A stretch of 64,000 bases of DNA, from positions 62,001-126,000 of the forward strand of contig NZ_VTFX01000001.1 in the NCBI RefSeq assembly GCF_009192775.1. Reading direction: 5' to 3'. The stretch comes from Arthrobacter yangruifuii (GTDB lineage: Bacteria; Actinomycetota; Actinomycetes; Actinomycetales; Micrococcaceae). Below are positions 33,982-42,387 of this stretch, in pieces. How positions within the stretch are numbered: the first letter of the stretch is position 1; each line of letters begins with the position of its first letter. The notes beneath the pieces are model-generated. The model did no database searches and was not told where the DNA came from. It saw only the letters and a list, made by a program, of their open reading frames with translations. The position numbers and the translations under genes were made by a program.

Positions 33982-34710
33982 CTAGATTTCCCCGAATCCG
34001 TTGCGCACCTGCTCGCCCAGAAGTTCCACTGCCCTGGCCGCATCCGGTCCGGTGGCGGTGGCGCTGAGGGTTTCTCCGGGCCGCAGGCCCAATGTCATGA
34101 GCATCATCACGGATTTGCCGTCCACGCCGTTGATGATGATTTCCGCGTCCAGGTCCGCCAGGAGCTGGGCCACCGCCGCCGCCGGACGGGCATGCAGGCC
34201 CATCGGGTTCACCAGCGTCCACGCACCGCTGGCGGTGTCCCCGGCCGCAGGCTCCGGCCCGTCGGCGGAAGGTGCGGAGTCGGCGGTGCCGCCGGAAACG
34301 GGCCCGGCAGCATCGCCGTCCGGGGCATAAGAGGCTCCGGCAGACTCCGCCGCAGCAGTCACCTCGGCAACGTTCCTGCCGGTCTGCGCGGCCACGGCGG
34401 CGGCCACCGTACCTTCCACCAGCGGCGCATCCGCCATCCGGACCCGCGGCTGCTGTTCGGGATCGAGGAACTCCAGGGCTGATTCCGCGGTCATGACCGC
34501 GGAGCCCAGATCCGTCAGCAGCACCGTGCCCTCACCGGAGTCCGTGGCGGCGATACCAGCCATGATTTTTTCCAGACTGGTGCCGATGCCGTCGTCGTCG
34601 GTCCCTCCTGCCGCAGCGATGGAAACATCGGCGGCCATCTGCGCTGCGAGCTCGCAGACGCCTTCCGCCAGCTTCCGGCTGTGGGAAACAACCACCAGAC
34701 CGACGCTCAC
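33982..34710 (-). CDS. dhaM: Dihydroxyacetone kinase phosphotransfer subunit DhaM (EIIA-HPr fusion)
   Basis: Passes PTS phosphate to ADP bound on DhaL. The N-terminal mannose-type EIIA domain has its phospho-histidine in VVSHSRKLAEG (His10). A Gly/Ala/Ser-rich linker (about 120-162) leads to a C-terminal HPr domain with NPMGLHARPAAA (His173). Unlike the E. coli protein it has no partial Enzyme I domain. It therefore should take phosphate straight from Enzyme I, perhaps the PtsI encoded 18 kb upstream. Its ATG overlaps the dhaL stop by four bases. Confidence 0.93.
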   Translation of the reverse strand: MSVGLVVVSHSRKLAEGVCELAAQMAADVSIAAAGGTDDDGIGTSLEKIMAGIAATDSGEGTVLLTDLGSAVMTAESALEFLDPEQQPRVRMADAPLVEGTVAAAVAAQTGRNVAEVTAAAESAGASYAPDGDAAGPVSGGTADSAPSADGPEPAAGDTASGAWTLVNPMGLHARPAAAVAQLLADLDAEIIINGVDGKSVMMLMTLGLRPGETLSATATGPDAARAVELLGEQVRNGFGEI

Positions 34711-35348
34711 GCCGCCTCCTCCGCCGCCGAAACCGCCGCCTGCAGGATCAGTGCGGTGGACGCGGCGCCGGGATCCAGATGGCCGGCGCTGCGCTCCCCC
34801 AGGTAGCTGGCCCGGCCCTTGCGGGCAACGAGCGGCTCGGTCCCGGCCAGGCCGGCCTCGGCGGCGTTCGCAGCTGCCGTGAGGATCTCCAGCGGAGCGG
34901 CTCCGGCTGCCTCTGCCGTCACTGCGGCATCGACGGCCGGGGTCCAGGCATCAATCATGGTTTTGTCACCGGGCTCCGCCTTGCCTCGGGCAACTATTCC
35001 GTCCCGCGCGGCGGTCAGGACCGCCACCAGTTCCGCCGGGCCCAGGGCCGGAGCGGCGCCCGCCGCAGTGGAGGCGCGCAGGAACGCCGTCCCGTACAGC
35101 GGACCGGCTGCGCCTCCCACCTTCGACATCAGGGTCATGGCAGTGGTCTTGAAGACGGCCCCTGGAGTTTCCGGAACGCCGTCGGCGTCCAGCTTCTCCA
35201 CCACCGCGCCGAATCCGCGGTCCATGTTCTCCCCGTGGTCGGCGTCGCCGATTTCACGGTCGAGGGTGGTCAGCCGCTGCCGGTTCTCGCTGAGGGCAGC
35301 TGCGCTGAGGCGCATCCACTGATCCGCCCACGCTGCATTCAGTTCCAT
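34707..35348 (-). CDS. dhaL: Dihydroxyacetone kinase ADP-binding subunit DhaL
   Basis: A 213-residue subunit holding a permanently bound ADP that is rephosphorylated by DhaM. The metal/nucleotide site reads LDREIGDADHGENM, with Asp30, Asp35, Asp37 and His38. The KTMIDAWTPA and GERSAGHLDPGAAS motifs later in the chain complete the family pattern. The ATG at 35348 is two bases after the dhaK stop; a longer frame upstream overlaps dhaK and is rejected. Confidence 0.94.
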   Translation of the reverse strand: MELNAAWADQWMRLSAAALSENRQRLTTLDREIGDADHGENMDRGFGAVVEKLDADGVPETPGAVFKTTAMTLMSKVGGAAGPLYGTAFLRASTAAGAAPALGPAELVAVLTAARDGIVARGKAEPGDKTMIDAWTPAVDAAVTAEAAGAAPLEILTAAANAAEAGLAGTEPLVARKGRASYLGERSAGHLDPGAASTALILQAAVSAAEEAA

Positions 35349-35350
35349 TC

Positions 35351-36352
35351 CTATACTCCCCACCGCAGGGCCGGGGTGTTCACCGGCGAGTCCCACAGGT
35401 CCGTAAGCTCATCATCCAGTCGCAGGACCGTCACTGACGCTCCCTGCATTTCCAGCGCGGTGATGTAATTGCCCACCAGGGAACGTTCCACCCTGGCGCC
35501 GCGCTCTTCCAGGATCCGGGCTGCCCGGCGGTACACAATGTACAGCTCGCTCAACGGGGTTCCGCCCATCCCGTTCACGAACAGCAGCACCCGGTCCCCC
35601 GAGGCAATTCCGAGATCGCTCAGCACCGGTTCCATCAGCTGGTCCGTAATGGAATCGGCGTTGGTCATCTCCAGCCGGTGCCGGCCCGGCTCGCCGTGGA
35701 TCCCCACGCCCATCTCAATCTCGTTTTCGGCCAGGGTGAAGCTGGGCTCACCGGCGTGGGGGACGGTGCAGGGCGCGAGGGCCACGCCCATGGACCGCAC
35801 GTTGGCGTTCACCCGTTCGGCGATCTCCGCCACCTTGCCGAGATCATCCCCCCGGTCCGCGGCACCGCCGGCAATCCGTTCCAGCAGCACGGTCCCGGCC
35901 ACACCGCGTCGGCCAGCCGTATAGGTGGAGTCCTCCACGGCGACGTCGTCATTGACCACCACGGTGCGGACGTCGATGCCTTCGACGCCGGCAAGTTCGG
36001 CTGCGGTCTCGAAGTTCAGGACGTCACCGGTGTAGTTCTTCACGATCAGCAGGACCCCGGCACCGGAATCGCTCTTGACGATGGCCGGCAGGATCTGGTC
36101 CGGGGTGGGCGAGGTGAACACCGCCCCGGGGACAGCGGCGGTAAGCATTCCGCGGCCAACGTAGCCGCTGTGCAGGGGCTCGTGTCCGCTGCCGCCACCG
36201 GAAACCAGGCCTACCTTGCCCTCCACCGGAAGGCCTCGCCGGAGGACATAGTCCGGGTCCAGGTGGATTTCGACCAGGTCGTGGTGGGCCTGCCCGAAAC
36301 CTTCAAGCGATTCGGCCACCACCGAGCGGGGATTGTTGATGAGTTTCTTCAT
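35351..36352 (-). CDS. dhaK: Dihydroxyacetone kinase substrate-binding subunit DhaK
   Basis: A 333-residue subunit that binds dihydroxyacetone covalently as a hemiaminal on a histidine (by homology His219 in VGIHGEPG). The SGGGSGHEPLHSGYVG loop (51-66) and KNYTGDVLNF are characteristic. With DhaL and DhaM it turns dihydroxyacetone into dihydroxyacetone phosphate for glycolysis. First gene of dhaKLM. The 200-base upstream spacer contains a CsbD terminator and a possible TTGCAC/TAGGGT promoter pair with a short 15-base spacer. Confidence 0.95.
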   Translation of the reverse strand: MKKLINNPRSVVAESLEGFGQAHHDLVEIHLDPDYVLRRGLPVEGKVGLVSGGGSGHEPLHSGYVGRGMLTAAVPGAVFTSPTPDQILPAIVKSDSGAGVLLIVKNYTGDVLNFETAAELAGVEGIDVRTVVVNDDVAVEDSTYTAGRRGVAGTVLLERIAGGAADRGDDLGKVAEIAERVNANVRSMGVALAPCTVPHAGEPSFTLAENEIEMGVGIHGEPGRHRLEMTNADSITDQLMEPVLSDLGIASGDRVLLFVNGMGGTPLSELYIVYRRAARILEERGARVERSLVGNYITALEMQGASVTVLRLDDELTDLWDSPVNTPALRWGV

Positions 36353-36510
36353 GACGCCGGCTCCTTAGCGAACGGACTGAAGAGCCTGCGGGTCCCGCCG
36401 AGGCTCCCTGTCACCACTGACCCTACCTGCGCACGAAGTAGTGCAACAGGGTCTCCGTGCGCCGGAGGCACCGGTACCGCCCTGACGCGCAAAACGGCGT
36501 CGGGCATGAA

Positions 36511-36540
36511 AAAGCGGGAGGGGCGAAGCCCTCCCGCTTT
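36511..36540 (-). terminator. Terminator after the CsbD-like gene
   Basis: AAAGCGGGAGGG, loop of six, then the exact complement: a 12-bp perfect stem. On the minus strand it starts 13 bases after the CsbD stop and is followed by TTCA. Confidence 0.85.
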
Positions 36541-36552
36541 CCCGATAAACCT

Positions 36553-36729
36553 TTACTTACCCTTGAAAGCGTCCTTGACGTTTTCGCCGGCATCCTTCAG
36601 CTTCGACTTGGCCTGATCGCCGTGGCCTTCGGCCTCCATGCTCTCATTGCCGGTGGCCTTGCCCAGGCCTTCCTTGACCTTGCCGCCGAGGTTTTCAGCC
36701 TTGTTCTGCATCTTGTCATCTGCGCCCAT
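36553..36729 (-). CDS. CsbD-family stress protein
   Basis: A 58-residue hydrophilic, lysine- and glutamate-rich helical protein: DKMQNKAENLGGKVKEGLGK, then DQAKSKLKDAGENVKDAFKGK. This is the CsbD repeat pattern, found in general-stress proteins of unknown activity. The ATG at 36729 begins the usual MGADDKMQNKAE start. A longer frame exists but reads as noncoding. The 195 bases upstream to the next gene hold nothing I can name. Confidence 0.88.
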   Translation of the reverse strand: MGADDKMQNKAENLGGKVKEGLGKATGNESMEAEGHGDQAKSKLKDAGENVKDAFKGK

Positions 36730-36924
36730 TACTGAACCCGCTTTCTGATCGTGGCCCGCCTTCACCCGGAACCGCTGCCAATTCACAGCCGGTTTTCTCC
36801 GCGCTTCAACAGAACCGTTATTGATGCTAAGTACCCTGAGCTTATCCACCATTGAACTCAAAAGGCCAGCACGGCCCCTCCGGTTCCTCTCTCTGCGAAC
36901 ACGTGCCAGGACAGTTGCGGGGTT

Positions 36925-37440
36925 TTAGAACGAGCGGATCATCCTCGTGTTTCCGAGGGTATTGGGTTTGACTCTGGCGAGATCCAGGAATTCCGCGACG
37001 CCCTCGTCGGAGGAGCGCAGCAGTTCGGAATAGACCTGGGGGTCGACGGCGGATTGGTTGGCCATCACGGCAAATCCGTGCCGACGGAAAAAGTCCACTT
37101 CAAAGGTCAGGCAGAAAACGCGCGTCACGCCGATATCCTGCGCATCGGTAAGCAGCTGCTCCAGCAACCGGTGCCCTATTCCGCTGCCGCGCAGCGCCGG
37201 ATGGGCGGCCAGCGTGCGCACTTCGGCGAGGTCCTCCCACATCACGTGCAGGGCGCCGCAGCCCACAATCCGGCCGTCGGCGTCCTCGGCAACCCTGAAT
37301 TCCTGCAGCGCCTCGTAGTAGGCCACCGCCTCCTTGGCCACCAGGATCCGCTCCTGGGCCAGGGGTGCTACGAGCGCACGGATGCCGGGAACGTCGGAGG
37401 TGCGGGCACGGCGGATGGTGATGGCGGATACGGAAGTCAC
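36925..37440 (-). CDS. GNAT amino-acid N-acetyltransferase (short ArgA type)
   Basis: A 171-residue acetyltransferase expected to acetylate glutamate for arginine synthesis. It starts ITIRRARTSDVPGIRALVAPLAQE, has the GCGALHVMWEDLAEVRTLAA strand pair, the acetyl-CoA loop LRGSGIGHRLLEQLL (Q/RxxGxG form) and FCLTFEVDFFRRHGF near residue 123. That last segment is the hallmark of the stand-alone ArgA family of actinobacteria. Arginine genes are not in the window. Confidence 0.85.
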   Translation of the reverse strand: MTSVSAITIRRARTSDVPGIRALVAPLAQERILVAKEAVAYYEALQEFRVAEDADGRIVGCGALHVMWEDLAEVRTLAAHPALRGSGIGHRLLEQLLTDAQDIGVTRVFCLTFEVDFFRRHGFAVMANQSAVDPQVYSELLRSSDEGVAEFLDLARVKPNTLGNTRMIRSF

Positions 37441-37512
37441 CGGCCCAGTCTAGGACCGTCGGCGCGCGTCCACCGAAATACCGCCACCCGCGGACGGGAA
37501 CGGCGTAACACG

Positions 37513-37548
37513 AAAGGACCCGGCGGGCTGCTGCCCGCCGGGTCCTTT
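37513..37548 (-). terminator. Terminator after clpC
   Basis: AAAGGACCCGGCGGG pairs exactly with CCCGCCGGGTCCTTT across a six-base loop, with T and A tracts on the sides. It lies 30 bases after the clpC stop on the minus strand. Confidence 0.9.
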
Positions 37549-37577
37549 TCCGTGCGTATGGTGCCGCTAAGCGGTTC

Positions 37578-40085
37578 TTAGTCGCTGACGCCGGCTTCGA
37601 TGGCCGGGTTGGCTTCCTCGATGGCCTTCGGGACACCGCTGCCTGCGAAGGTGAACTTCGCTTCGTCGCCTTCGCCCTCGACATCCACCGAGATGACTTC
37701 GCCGGCCTTGATCTCTCCGAAGAGGATCTTCTCCGACAGCTGGTCCTCGATTTCGCGCTGGATGGTCCGGCGCAGCGGCCGGGCCCCCATGGCGGGATCG
37801 TAGCCGCGGGTTGCCAGCAGCACCTTGGCGGCGGGGGTGAGCTCGAGGCTCATACCCTTTTCGGCCAGGCGCTTGCCCAGGCGCTCCAGGAAGAGGTCCA
37901 CAATCTGGACGATCTCTTCCTGGGTCAGCTGCGGGAAGACCACTGTGTCATCAACACGGTTCAGGAACTCGGGGCGGAAGTGCTGGCGCAGCTCCTCCGT
38001 CACCCGGGCACGCATCCGGTCGTAGCCGGTCTTGGTGTCCGTGCCGGACTGGAAGCCGGTCATGACGCCCTTGGAAATGTCCTTGGTGCCAAGGTTGGTC
38101 GTCATGATGATGATGGTGTTCTTGAAGTCCACCATCCGGCCCTGGGCGTCCGTCAGGCGGCCGTCTTCGAGGATCTGCAGCAGCGAGTTGAAGAGGTCCG
38201 AGTGGGCCTTTTCAACTTCGTCGAACAGCACCACGGAGAACGGCTTGCGGCGGACCTTCTCGGTCAGCTGTCCGCCCTCTTCGTAGCCCACGTAGCCGGG
38301 AGGAGCACCGAACAGGCGCGAAACCGTGTGCTTCTCGGCGTACTCGGACATGTCCAGGGTGATGAGGGCATCCTCGTCACCGAACAGGAACTCCGCAAGG
38401 GCCTTGGCCAGCTCGGTCTTACCGACGCCGGTGGGGCCGGCGAAGATGAACGAGCCGCCCGGACGCTTGGGATCCTTCAGTCCGGCCCGCGTACGGCGCA
38501 TGGCCTGCGAGATGGACTTGATGGCCTGGTCCTGGCCGATGACGCGCTTGTGCAGTTCGTCTTCCATCCGCAGCAGACGGGTGGACTCTTCCTCGTTCAG
38601 CTTGACCACGGGGATGCCGGTGGAGTTGGCCAGCACCTCGGCGATGAGTTCCTCATCAACCTCGGCAATGTCATCCAGGCCGCCGGACTTCCACTGGCGT
38701 TCCTTCTCCGCGCGCTGATCCTGGAGCTTCTGCTCCTTGTCACGCAGGGAGGCGGCACCTTCGAAGTCCTGGGAGTCGATTGCGGACTCCTTCTCCATCT
38801 TCAGCGCCGAGATCCGCTCGTCGATTTCCTTCAGCTCCGGCGGGGCCGTCATCCGGCGGATGCGCAACCGGGCACCGGCCTCGTCAATCAGGTCGATGGC
38901 CTTGTCCGGCAGGAACCGGTCACTGATGTACCGCTCGGCCAGCGTTGCGGCGGAAGCGAGTGCGGCATCGGTGATGGAGACCCGGTGGTGCGCTTCGTAG
39001 CGGTCACGCAGGCCCTTGAGGATCTCGATGGCATGCGCCACCGAGGGCTCGGCAACCTGGATCGGCTGGAAGCGGCGTTCGAGCGCGGCATCCTTTTCGA
39101 TGTGCTTGCGGTACTCGTCCAGCGTGGTGGCACCGATGGTCTGCAGCTCGCCCCGGGCCAGCATCGGCTTCAGGATCGATGCGGCATCGATGGCGCCTTC
39201 GGCGGCACCCGCACCCACAAGGGTGTGGATCTCGTCGATGAACAGGATGATGTCGCCGCGGGTGCGGATTTCCTTGAGCACCTTCTTCAGGCGTTCCTCA
39301 AAGTCGCCGCGGTACCGCGAACCGGCAACCAGCGACCCCAGGTCCAGGGTGTAGAGCTGCTTGTCCTTCAGGGTCTCGGGCACGTCACCGCGCACGATTG
39401 CCTGGGCGAGGCCTTCAACGACGGCGGTCTTGCCGACGCCGGGCTCACCGATCAGCACAGGGTTGTTCTTGGTCCTGCGCGACAGGACCTGCATCACGCG
39501 TTCCATCTCATGCTCGCGCCCGATCACCGGGTCGAGCTTGGACTCACGCGCAGCCTGTGTCAGGTTGCGTCCGAACTGGTCCAGCACCACGGATCCGGCG
39601 GGCTGGCCCTCCTGCTGCTGGCCACCGGTGGAGACGGGCTCCTTGCCCTGGTAGCCGGACAGCAGCTGGATGACCTGCTGGCGGACACGGTTCAGGTCAG
39701 CACCGAGCTTGACCAGTACCTGCGCGGCAACGCCTTCACCCTCACGGATCAGGCCGAGCAGGATGTGTTCGGTGCCGATGTAGTTATGGCCGAGCTGCAG
39801 GGCTTCACGGAGCGAGAGCTCCAGCACCTTCTTGGCCCGCGGGGTGAAGGGGATGTGACCGGTCGGGGCCTGCTGGCCCTGACCGATAATCTCCTGCACC
39901 TGCTCGCGGACAGCACCAAGCGAGATGCCCAGGGACTCAAGGGCCTTAGCAGCGACACCTTCACCCTCATGAATGAGCCCAAGCAAAATATGCTCGGTGC
40001 CGATGTAGTTGTGGTTGAGCATGCGGGCCTCTTCTTGGGCAAGCACGACAACGCGACGGGCACGGTCGGTAAATCTTTCAAACAT
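37578..40085 (-). CDS. clpC: ATP-dependent Clp protease ATP-binding subunit ClpC
   Basis: An 835-residue Hsp100 unfoldase that feeds substrates to ClpP. Two N-terminal Clp repeats (the first near [14 protein letters not shown]), AAA+ domain 1 with Walker [10 protein letters not shown], a UVR-type coiled middle segment (about 420-455), AAA+ domain 2 with GPTGVGKTE, and a C-terminal D2-small domain. The start is the ATG of [11 protein letters not shown], with AGGAG nine bases upstream. A ClgR-type box and a promoter lie just before it, so heat and proteotoxic stress should raise its level. Confidence 0.97.
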   Translation of the reverse strand: MFERFTDRARRVVVLAQEEARMLNHNYIGTEHILLGLIHEGEGVAAKALESLGISLGAVREQVQEIIGQGQQAPTGHIPFTPRAKKVLELSLREALQLGHNYIGTEHILLGLIREGEGVAAQVLVKLGADLNRVRQQVIQLLSGYQGKEPVSTGGQQQEGQPAGSVVLDQFGRNLTQAARESKLDPVIGREHEMERVMQVLSRRTKNNPVLIGEPGVGKTAVVEGLAQAIVRGDVPETLKDKQLYTLDLGSLVAGSRYRGDFEERLKKVLKEIRTRGDIILFIDEIHTLVGAGAAEGAIDAASILKPMLARGELQTIGATTLDEYRKHIEKDAALERRFQPIQVAEPSVAHAIEILKGLRDRYEAHHRVSITDAALASAATLAERYISDRFLPDKAIDLIDEAGARLRIRRMTAPPELKEIDERISALKMEKESAIDSQDFEGAASLRDKEQKLQDQRAEKERQWKSGGLDDIAEVDEELIAEVLANSTGIPVVKLNEEESTRLLRMEDELHKRVIGQDQAIKSISQAMRRTRAGLKDPKRPGGSFIFAGPTGVGKTELAKALAEFLFGDEDALITLDMSEYAEKHTVSRLFGAPPGYVGYEEGGQLTEKVRRKPFSVVLFDEVEKAHSDLFNSLLQILEDGRLTDAQGRMVDFKNTIIIMTTNLGTKDISKGVMTGFQSGTDTKTGYDRMRARVTEELRQHFRPEFLNRVDDTVVFPQLTQEEIVQIVDLFLERLGKRLAEKGMSLELTPAAKVLLATRGYDPAMGARPLRRTIQREIEDQLSEKILFGEIKAGEVISVDVEGEGDEAKFTFAGSGVPKAIEEANPAIEAGVSD

Positions 40086-40110
40086 GAGGCACACTCCTAG
40101 CTAACGCGTA

Positions 40111-40139
40111 ATTCGATGCTACGTGCCCCAGGGGTGCAA
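40111..40139 (-). promoter_or_regulatory. Predicted clpC promoter
   Basis: On the minus strand TTGCAC, 17 bases, TCGAAT. This gives a leader of about 20 bases with the AGGAG site inside it. It sits directly downstream of the ClgR-type box, as expected for an activated promoter. Confidence 0.5.
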
Positions 40140-40148
40140 TAGGAGCTT

Positions 40149-40162
40149 GTTCGCCATGGGCG
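40149..40162 (-). promoter_or_regulatory. ClgR-type operator before clpC
   Basis: Minus strand CGCCCATGGCGAAC. It fits the corynebacterial ClgR pattern CGC-Y-N-A-N-R-GCG followed by two weak bases and a strong one, as I remember it. Its centre is about 53 bases before the predicted transcription start, right above the -35 element, the expected place for an activator. clgR itself is not in the window. Confidence 0.6.
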
Positions 40163-40181
40163 TGAGACCCGGGAGCTACTC

Positions 40182-40508
40182 CTAGGCCTGTGCCGCCCGG
40201 TAGGCCTCGATGATCTCGCTGTTGACGCGGCCGCGCTCGGAAACCGTGTAGCCGTTCTTGCGGGCCCATTCGCGGATCTGGGCTGCCTCGTTGCTGCGGG
40301 CAGAACCGGTGCCGCGCGGACGGCCGGTACGGCCGCCTACCTTGCGGCCGGCATCGAGATAGGGCTTCAATGCATCGCGGAGAGTTTTCGCATTGTCCTT
40401 TGACAGATCAATCTCGTACTGTGACCCGTCCAAGGCAAACCGCACGGTCTCATCCGCACTTCCACCGTCGACATCATCCACGAGAATGATTTTTACCTTT
40501 TGCGCCAT
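40182..40508 (-). CDS. lsr2: Lsr2 family nucleoid-associated protein
   Basis: A 108-residue xenogeneic silencer that binds AT-rich DNA. The N-terminal dimerisation part (KVKIILVDDVDGGSADETVRF, then YEIDLSKDNAKTLRDAL) is followed by a basic linker RKVGGRTGRPRG and the C-terminal DNA-binding domain IREWARKNGYTVSERGRV. That last segment contains the minor-groove RGR motif at 92-94. It lies between lysS and clpC, its usual actinobacterial position. Confidence 0.96.
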   Translation of the reverse strand: MAQKVKIILVDDVDGGSADETVRFALDGSQYEIDLSKDNAKTLRDALKPYLDAGRKVGGRTGRPRGTGSARSNEAAQIREWARKNGYTVSERGRVNSEIIEAYRAAQA

Positions 40509-40539
40509 GACAGGCTCCTAAGCAGCTAAAAATGGGGGG

Positions 40540-40579
40540 AACTAATTATGAGACCACTTAGAGTATGGCGCAATTAGTT
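40540..40579. promoter_or_regulatory. Inverted AT-rich repeat over the lsr2 promoter
   Basis: AACTAATT (40540-40547) and its exact complement AATTAGTT (40572-40579) flank the predicted -10 and start site of lsr2, in the most AT-rich 80 bases around. Since Lsr2 itself prefers AT-rich DNA, self-repression through this patch is a reasonable guess. Confidence 0.45.
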
Positions 40580-40591
40580 AAGCCGCGTCAA
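40562..40591 (-). promoter_or_regulatory. Predicted lsr2 promoter
   Basis: Minus strand TTGACG, 18 bases, CATACT. This is close to consensus and about 55 bases from the start codon, which has TTAGGAG upstream. Confidence 0.6.
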
Positions 40592-40600
40592 AGTACTTGG

Positions 40601-40795
40601 CTATTTCTGCTCTTCTTCACTCGGTTTTTTCAAAGCTGGATGGTCTACACTCTGGCCAGCTTCCTGTTCAGCTTCCCGTTCAGCTTCCGCCAGTGCCTGC
40701 CGCTCCGAACGATCCGAGTTAAGCAGGGCCCTCATCACGAAATAAAAGAGAGCTGCAACACAAATCGACGGCAGGAGGACTTCTACGTATTCCAT
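40601..40795 (-). CDS. Small single-span membrane protein between lysS and lsr2
   Basis: A 64-residue protein: an N-terminal membrane helix (VEVLLPSICVAALFYFVMRALL) followed by a charged, glutamate-rich cytoplasmic helix (RQALAEAEREAEQEAGQ). The ATG begins two bases after the lysS stop, so it is probably translated by reinitiation. The family is unnamed. The lsr2 promoter begins just after its stop. Confidence 0.75.
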   Translation of the reverse strand: MEYVEVLLPSICVAALFYFVMRALLNSDRSERQALAEAEREAEQEAGQSVDHPALKKPSEEEQK

Positions 40796-40797
40796 GA

Positions 40798-42300
40798 CTA
40801 ACCCATTTCCGGCTTTAGGAGGGGAAACAGAATTGTTTCCCTGATTCCCGTATTCGTGAAAAGCATCACAAGGCGGTCTATTCCCAGGCCAATGCCGCCC
40901 ATGGGAGGAGCACCGTATTCCAGTGCCCGCAGGAAGTCCTCGTCCAGGGCCATGGCCTCGTCATCGCCGCCTGCGGCGAGAAGGGACTGCTCCGTGAGGC
41001 GTTCACGCTGGATCACCGGGTCAATCAGCTCCGAGAAAGCCGTACCGCGTTCCATGCCCCCGATAATAAGGTCCCAGGCTTCAATGAGGCGGGGATCGTC
41101 GCGGTTTGGACGGGCCAGGGGCTGGGCCGAGGGCGGATAGTCGTAGACAAAGGTCGGCTGCAGCAGCGTCGGCTCCACAATTTCGCCGAACAGTTCAATC
41201 ACGAGCTTTTCCGCGTCCCACTTTGGATCCACCTTCACGCCGTGCTTTTCTGCAATGCCGCGGAGCACCGCAGCGTCGGTGTCGGGGGTGATCTCCGTAC
41301 CCACGGCCTCGGACAGGCCGGGGTACACGCTCAGCCAGCGCCATTCGCCGTCCAGGTCAATGGTTCCGGCCGCGGTTTCAATCTGCCGGCTGCCCAACAG
41401 GTCTGCGCAGTGCAGGATGATTTCCTTCATGCGCTCCGCCATGACGAACTGGTCGGCGTAGGCCTCATAGCATTCCAGTGTGGTGAATTCCGGGGAATGC
41501 GTGGAATCCACGCCCTCGTTGCGGAAAATACGCCCGATTTCAAAGACGCGCTCAATCCCGCCCACTACCGCTCGCTTGAGGTACAGCTCGGTGGCGATGC
41601 GCAGGGTCATCTTCTGGTCGAAGGCATTCAGGTGCGTTTCGAACGGACGGGCAGCGGCACCGCCGTGCACCAGCTGCAGCATGGGGGTTTCCACCTCCAC
41701 ATAGCCGAGGCCGTGCAGGGTATCGCGGACCCCTCGGATGACCGCGGCACGCTTGTAGACCATCTCGCGGGCTTCGTCGCGCACCATCAGGTCCACGTAG
41801 CGCTGGCGGACACGGGTTTCCTCGCTCAGGCCGGCATGCAGCACCGGCAGCGGCCGCAGTGCCTTGGACGCCATGGACCAGGACTGGGCCATCACTGAGA
41901 GTTCGCCGCGGCGCGAAGAGATCACTTCGCCGCGGATGAAGACGATGTCACCCAGGTCCACGAGCGATTTCCAGTCCGCAAGTGATTCCTCACCGACGAC
42001 GGCCAGGCTGAGCATTGCCTGCAGCCGGGTTCCGTTGCCTTCCTGCAGCGTCGCGAAGCAGAGCTTTCCAGTGTTACGGATGAACACCACGCGGCCGGTC
42101 ACGCCCACAGTCTCGCCGCTGGCTTCGTCGGCCTGCAGGTGGCCGAATTTTTCGCGGATTTCCTTCAGCGAGGAGGTGCGTTCCACCCCTACCGGGTAGG
42201 CCTCGTCCCCGCGGTCAATCAGCCGGGCACGCTTCTCGGCACGGATGCGCATCTGTTCGGAGGTGTCTGCAGCTTCGGGAACGGAATTTGATGTGGTCAC
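40798..42300 (-). CDS. lysS: Lysyl-tRNA synthetase, class II
   Basis: A 500-residue enzyme that charges tRNA-Lys. OB-fold anticodon-binding domain at about 60-150 (GRVVFIRNTGKLCFATLQEG), then the class II core: motif 1 (VRQRYVDLMV to VETPML), motif 2 (FEIGRIFRNEGVDSTHSPEFTTLE) and motif 3 (GGIGLGIDRLVML). The GTG start at 42300 lies eight bases after a TAAACT, so the message may be leaderless; no Shine-Dalgarno is seen. An ATG 16 codons in is an alternative. Confidence 0.95.
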   Translation of the reverse strand: MTTSNSVPEAADTSEQMRIRAEKRARLIDRGDEAYPVGVERTSSLKEIREKFGHLQADEASGETVGVTGRVVFIRNTGKLCFATLQEGNGTRLQAMLSLAVVGEESLADWKSLVDLGDIVFIRGEVISSRRGELSVMAQSWSMASKALRPLPVLHAGLSEETRVRQRYVDLMVRDEAREMVYKRAAVIRGVRDTLHGLGYVEVETPMLQLVHGGAAARPFETHLNAFDQKMTLRIATELYLKRAVVGGIERVFEIGRIFRNEGVDSTHSPEFTTLECYEAYADQFVMAERMKEIILHCADLLGSRQIETAAGTIDLDGEWRWLSVYPGLSEAVGTEITPDTDAAVLRGIAEKHGVKVDPKWDAEKLVIELFGEIVEPTLLQPTFVYDYPPSAQPLARPNRDDPRLIEAWDLIIGGMERGTAFSELIDPVIQRERLTEQSLLAAGGDDEAMALDEDFLRALEYGAPPMGGIGLGIDRLVMLFTNTGIRETILFPLLKPEMG

Positions 42301-42308
42301 GGTTGTTA

Positions 42309-42314
42309 AGTTTA
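42309..42314 (-). promoter_or_regulatory. TAAACT -10 element of lysS
   Basis: On the minus strand TAAACT is followed by TAACAACC and then the GTG start. With the start codon nine bases from the -10, transcription at or near the first base of lysS fits leaderless initiation, which is common in actinobacteria. Confidence 0.4.
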
Positions 42315-42387
42315 CAGAGCAAAGGGCCGCTGCCGTTTCCTGCGCTCCATGCCCCGGCGGGGTACGCACGGAGCGCAGGTACTTCTG

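Noticed and set aside
36730-36861. Longer version of the CsbD-like protein
   Set aside because: The extra 44 residues have no CsbD character, whereas the ATG at 36729 begins the standard family start.
37980-40100. A 706-codon open frame on the plus strand
   Set aside because: It is opposite clpC, an unmistakable gene, and has no domain-like sequence.
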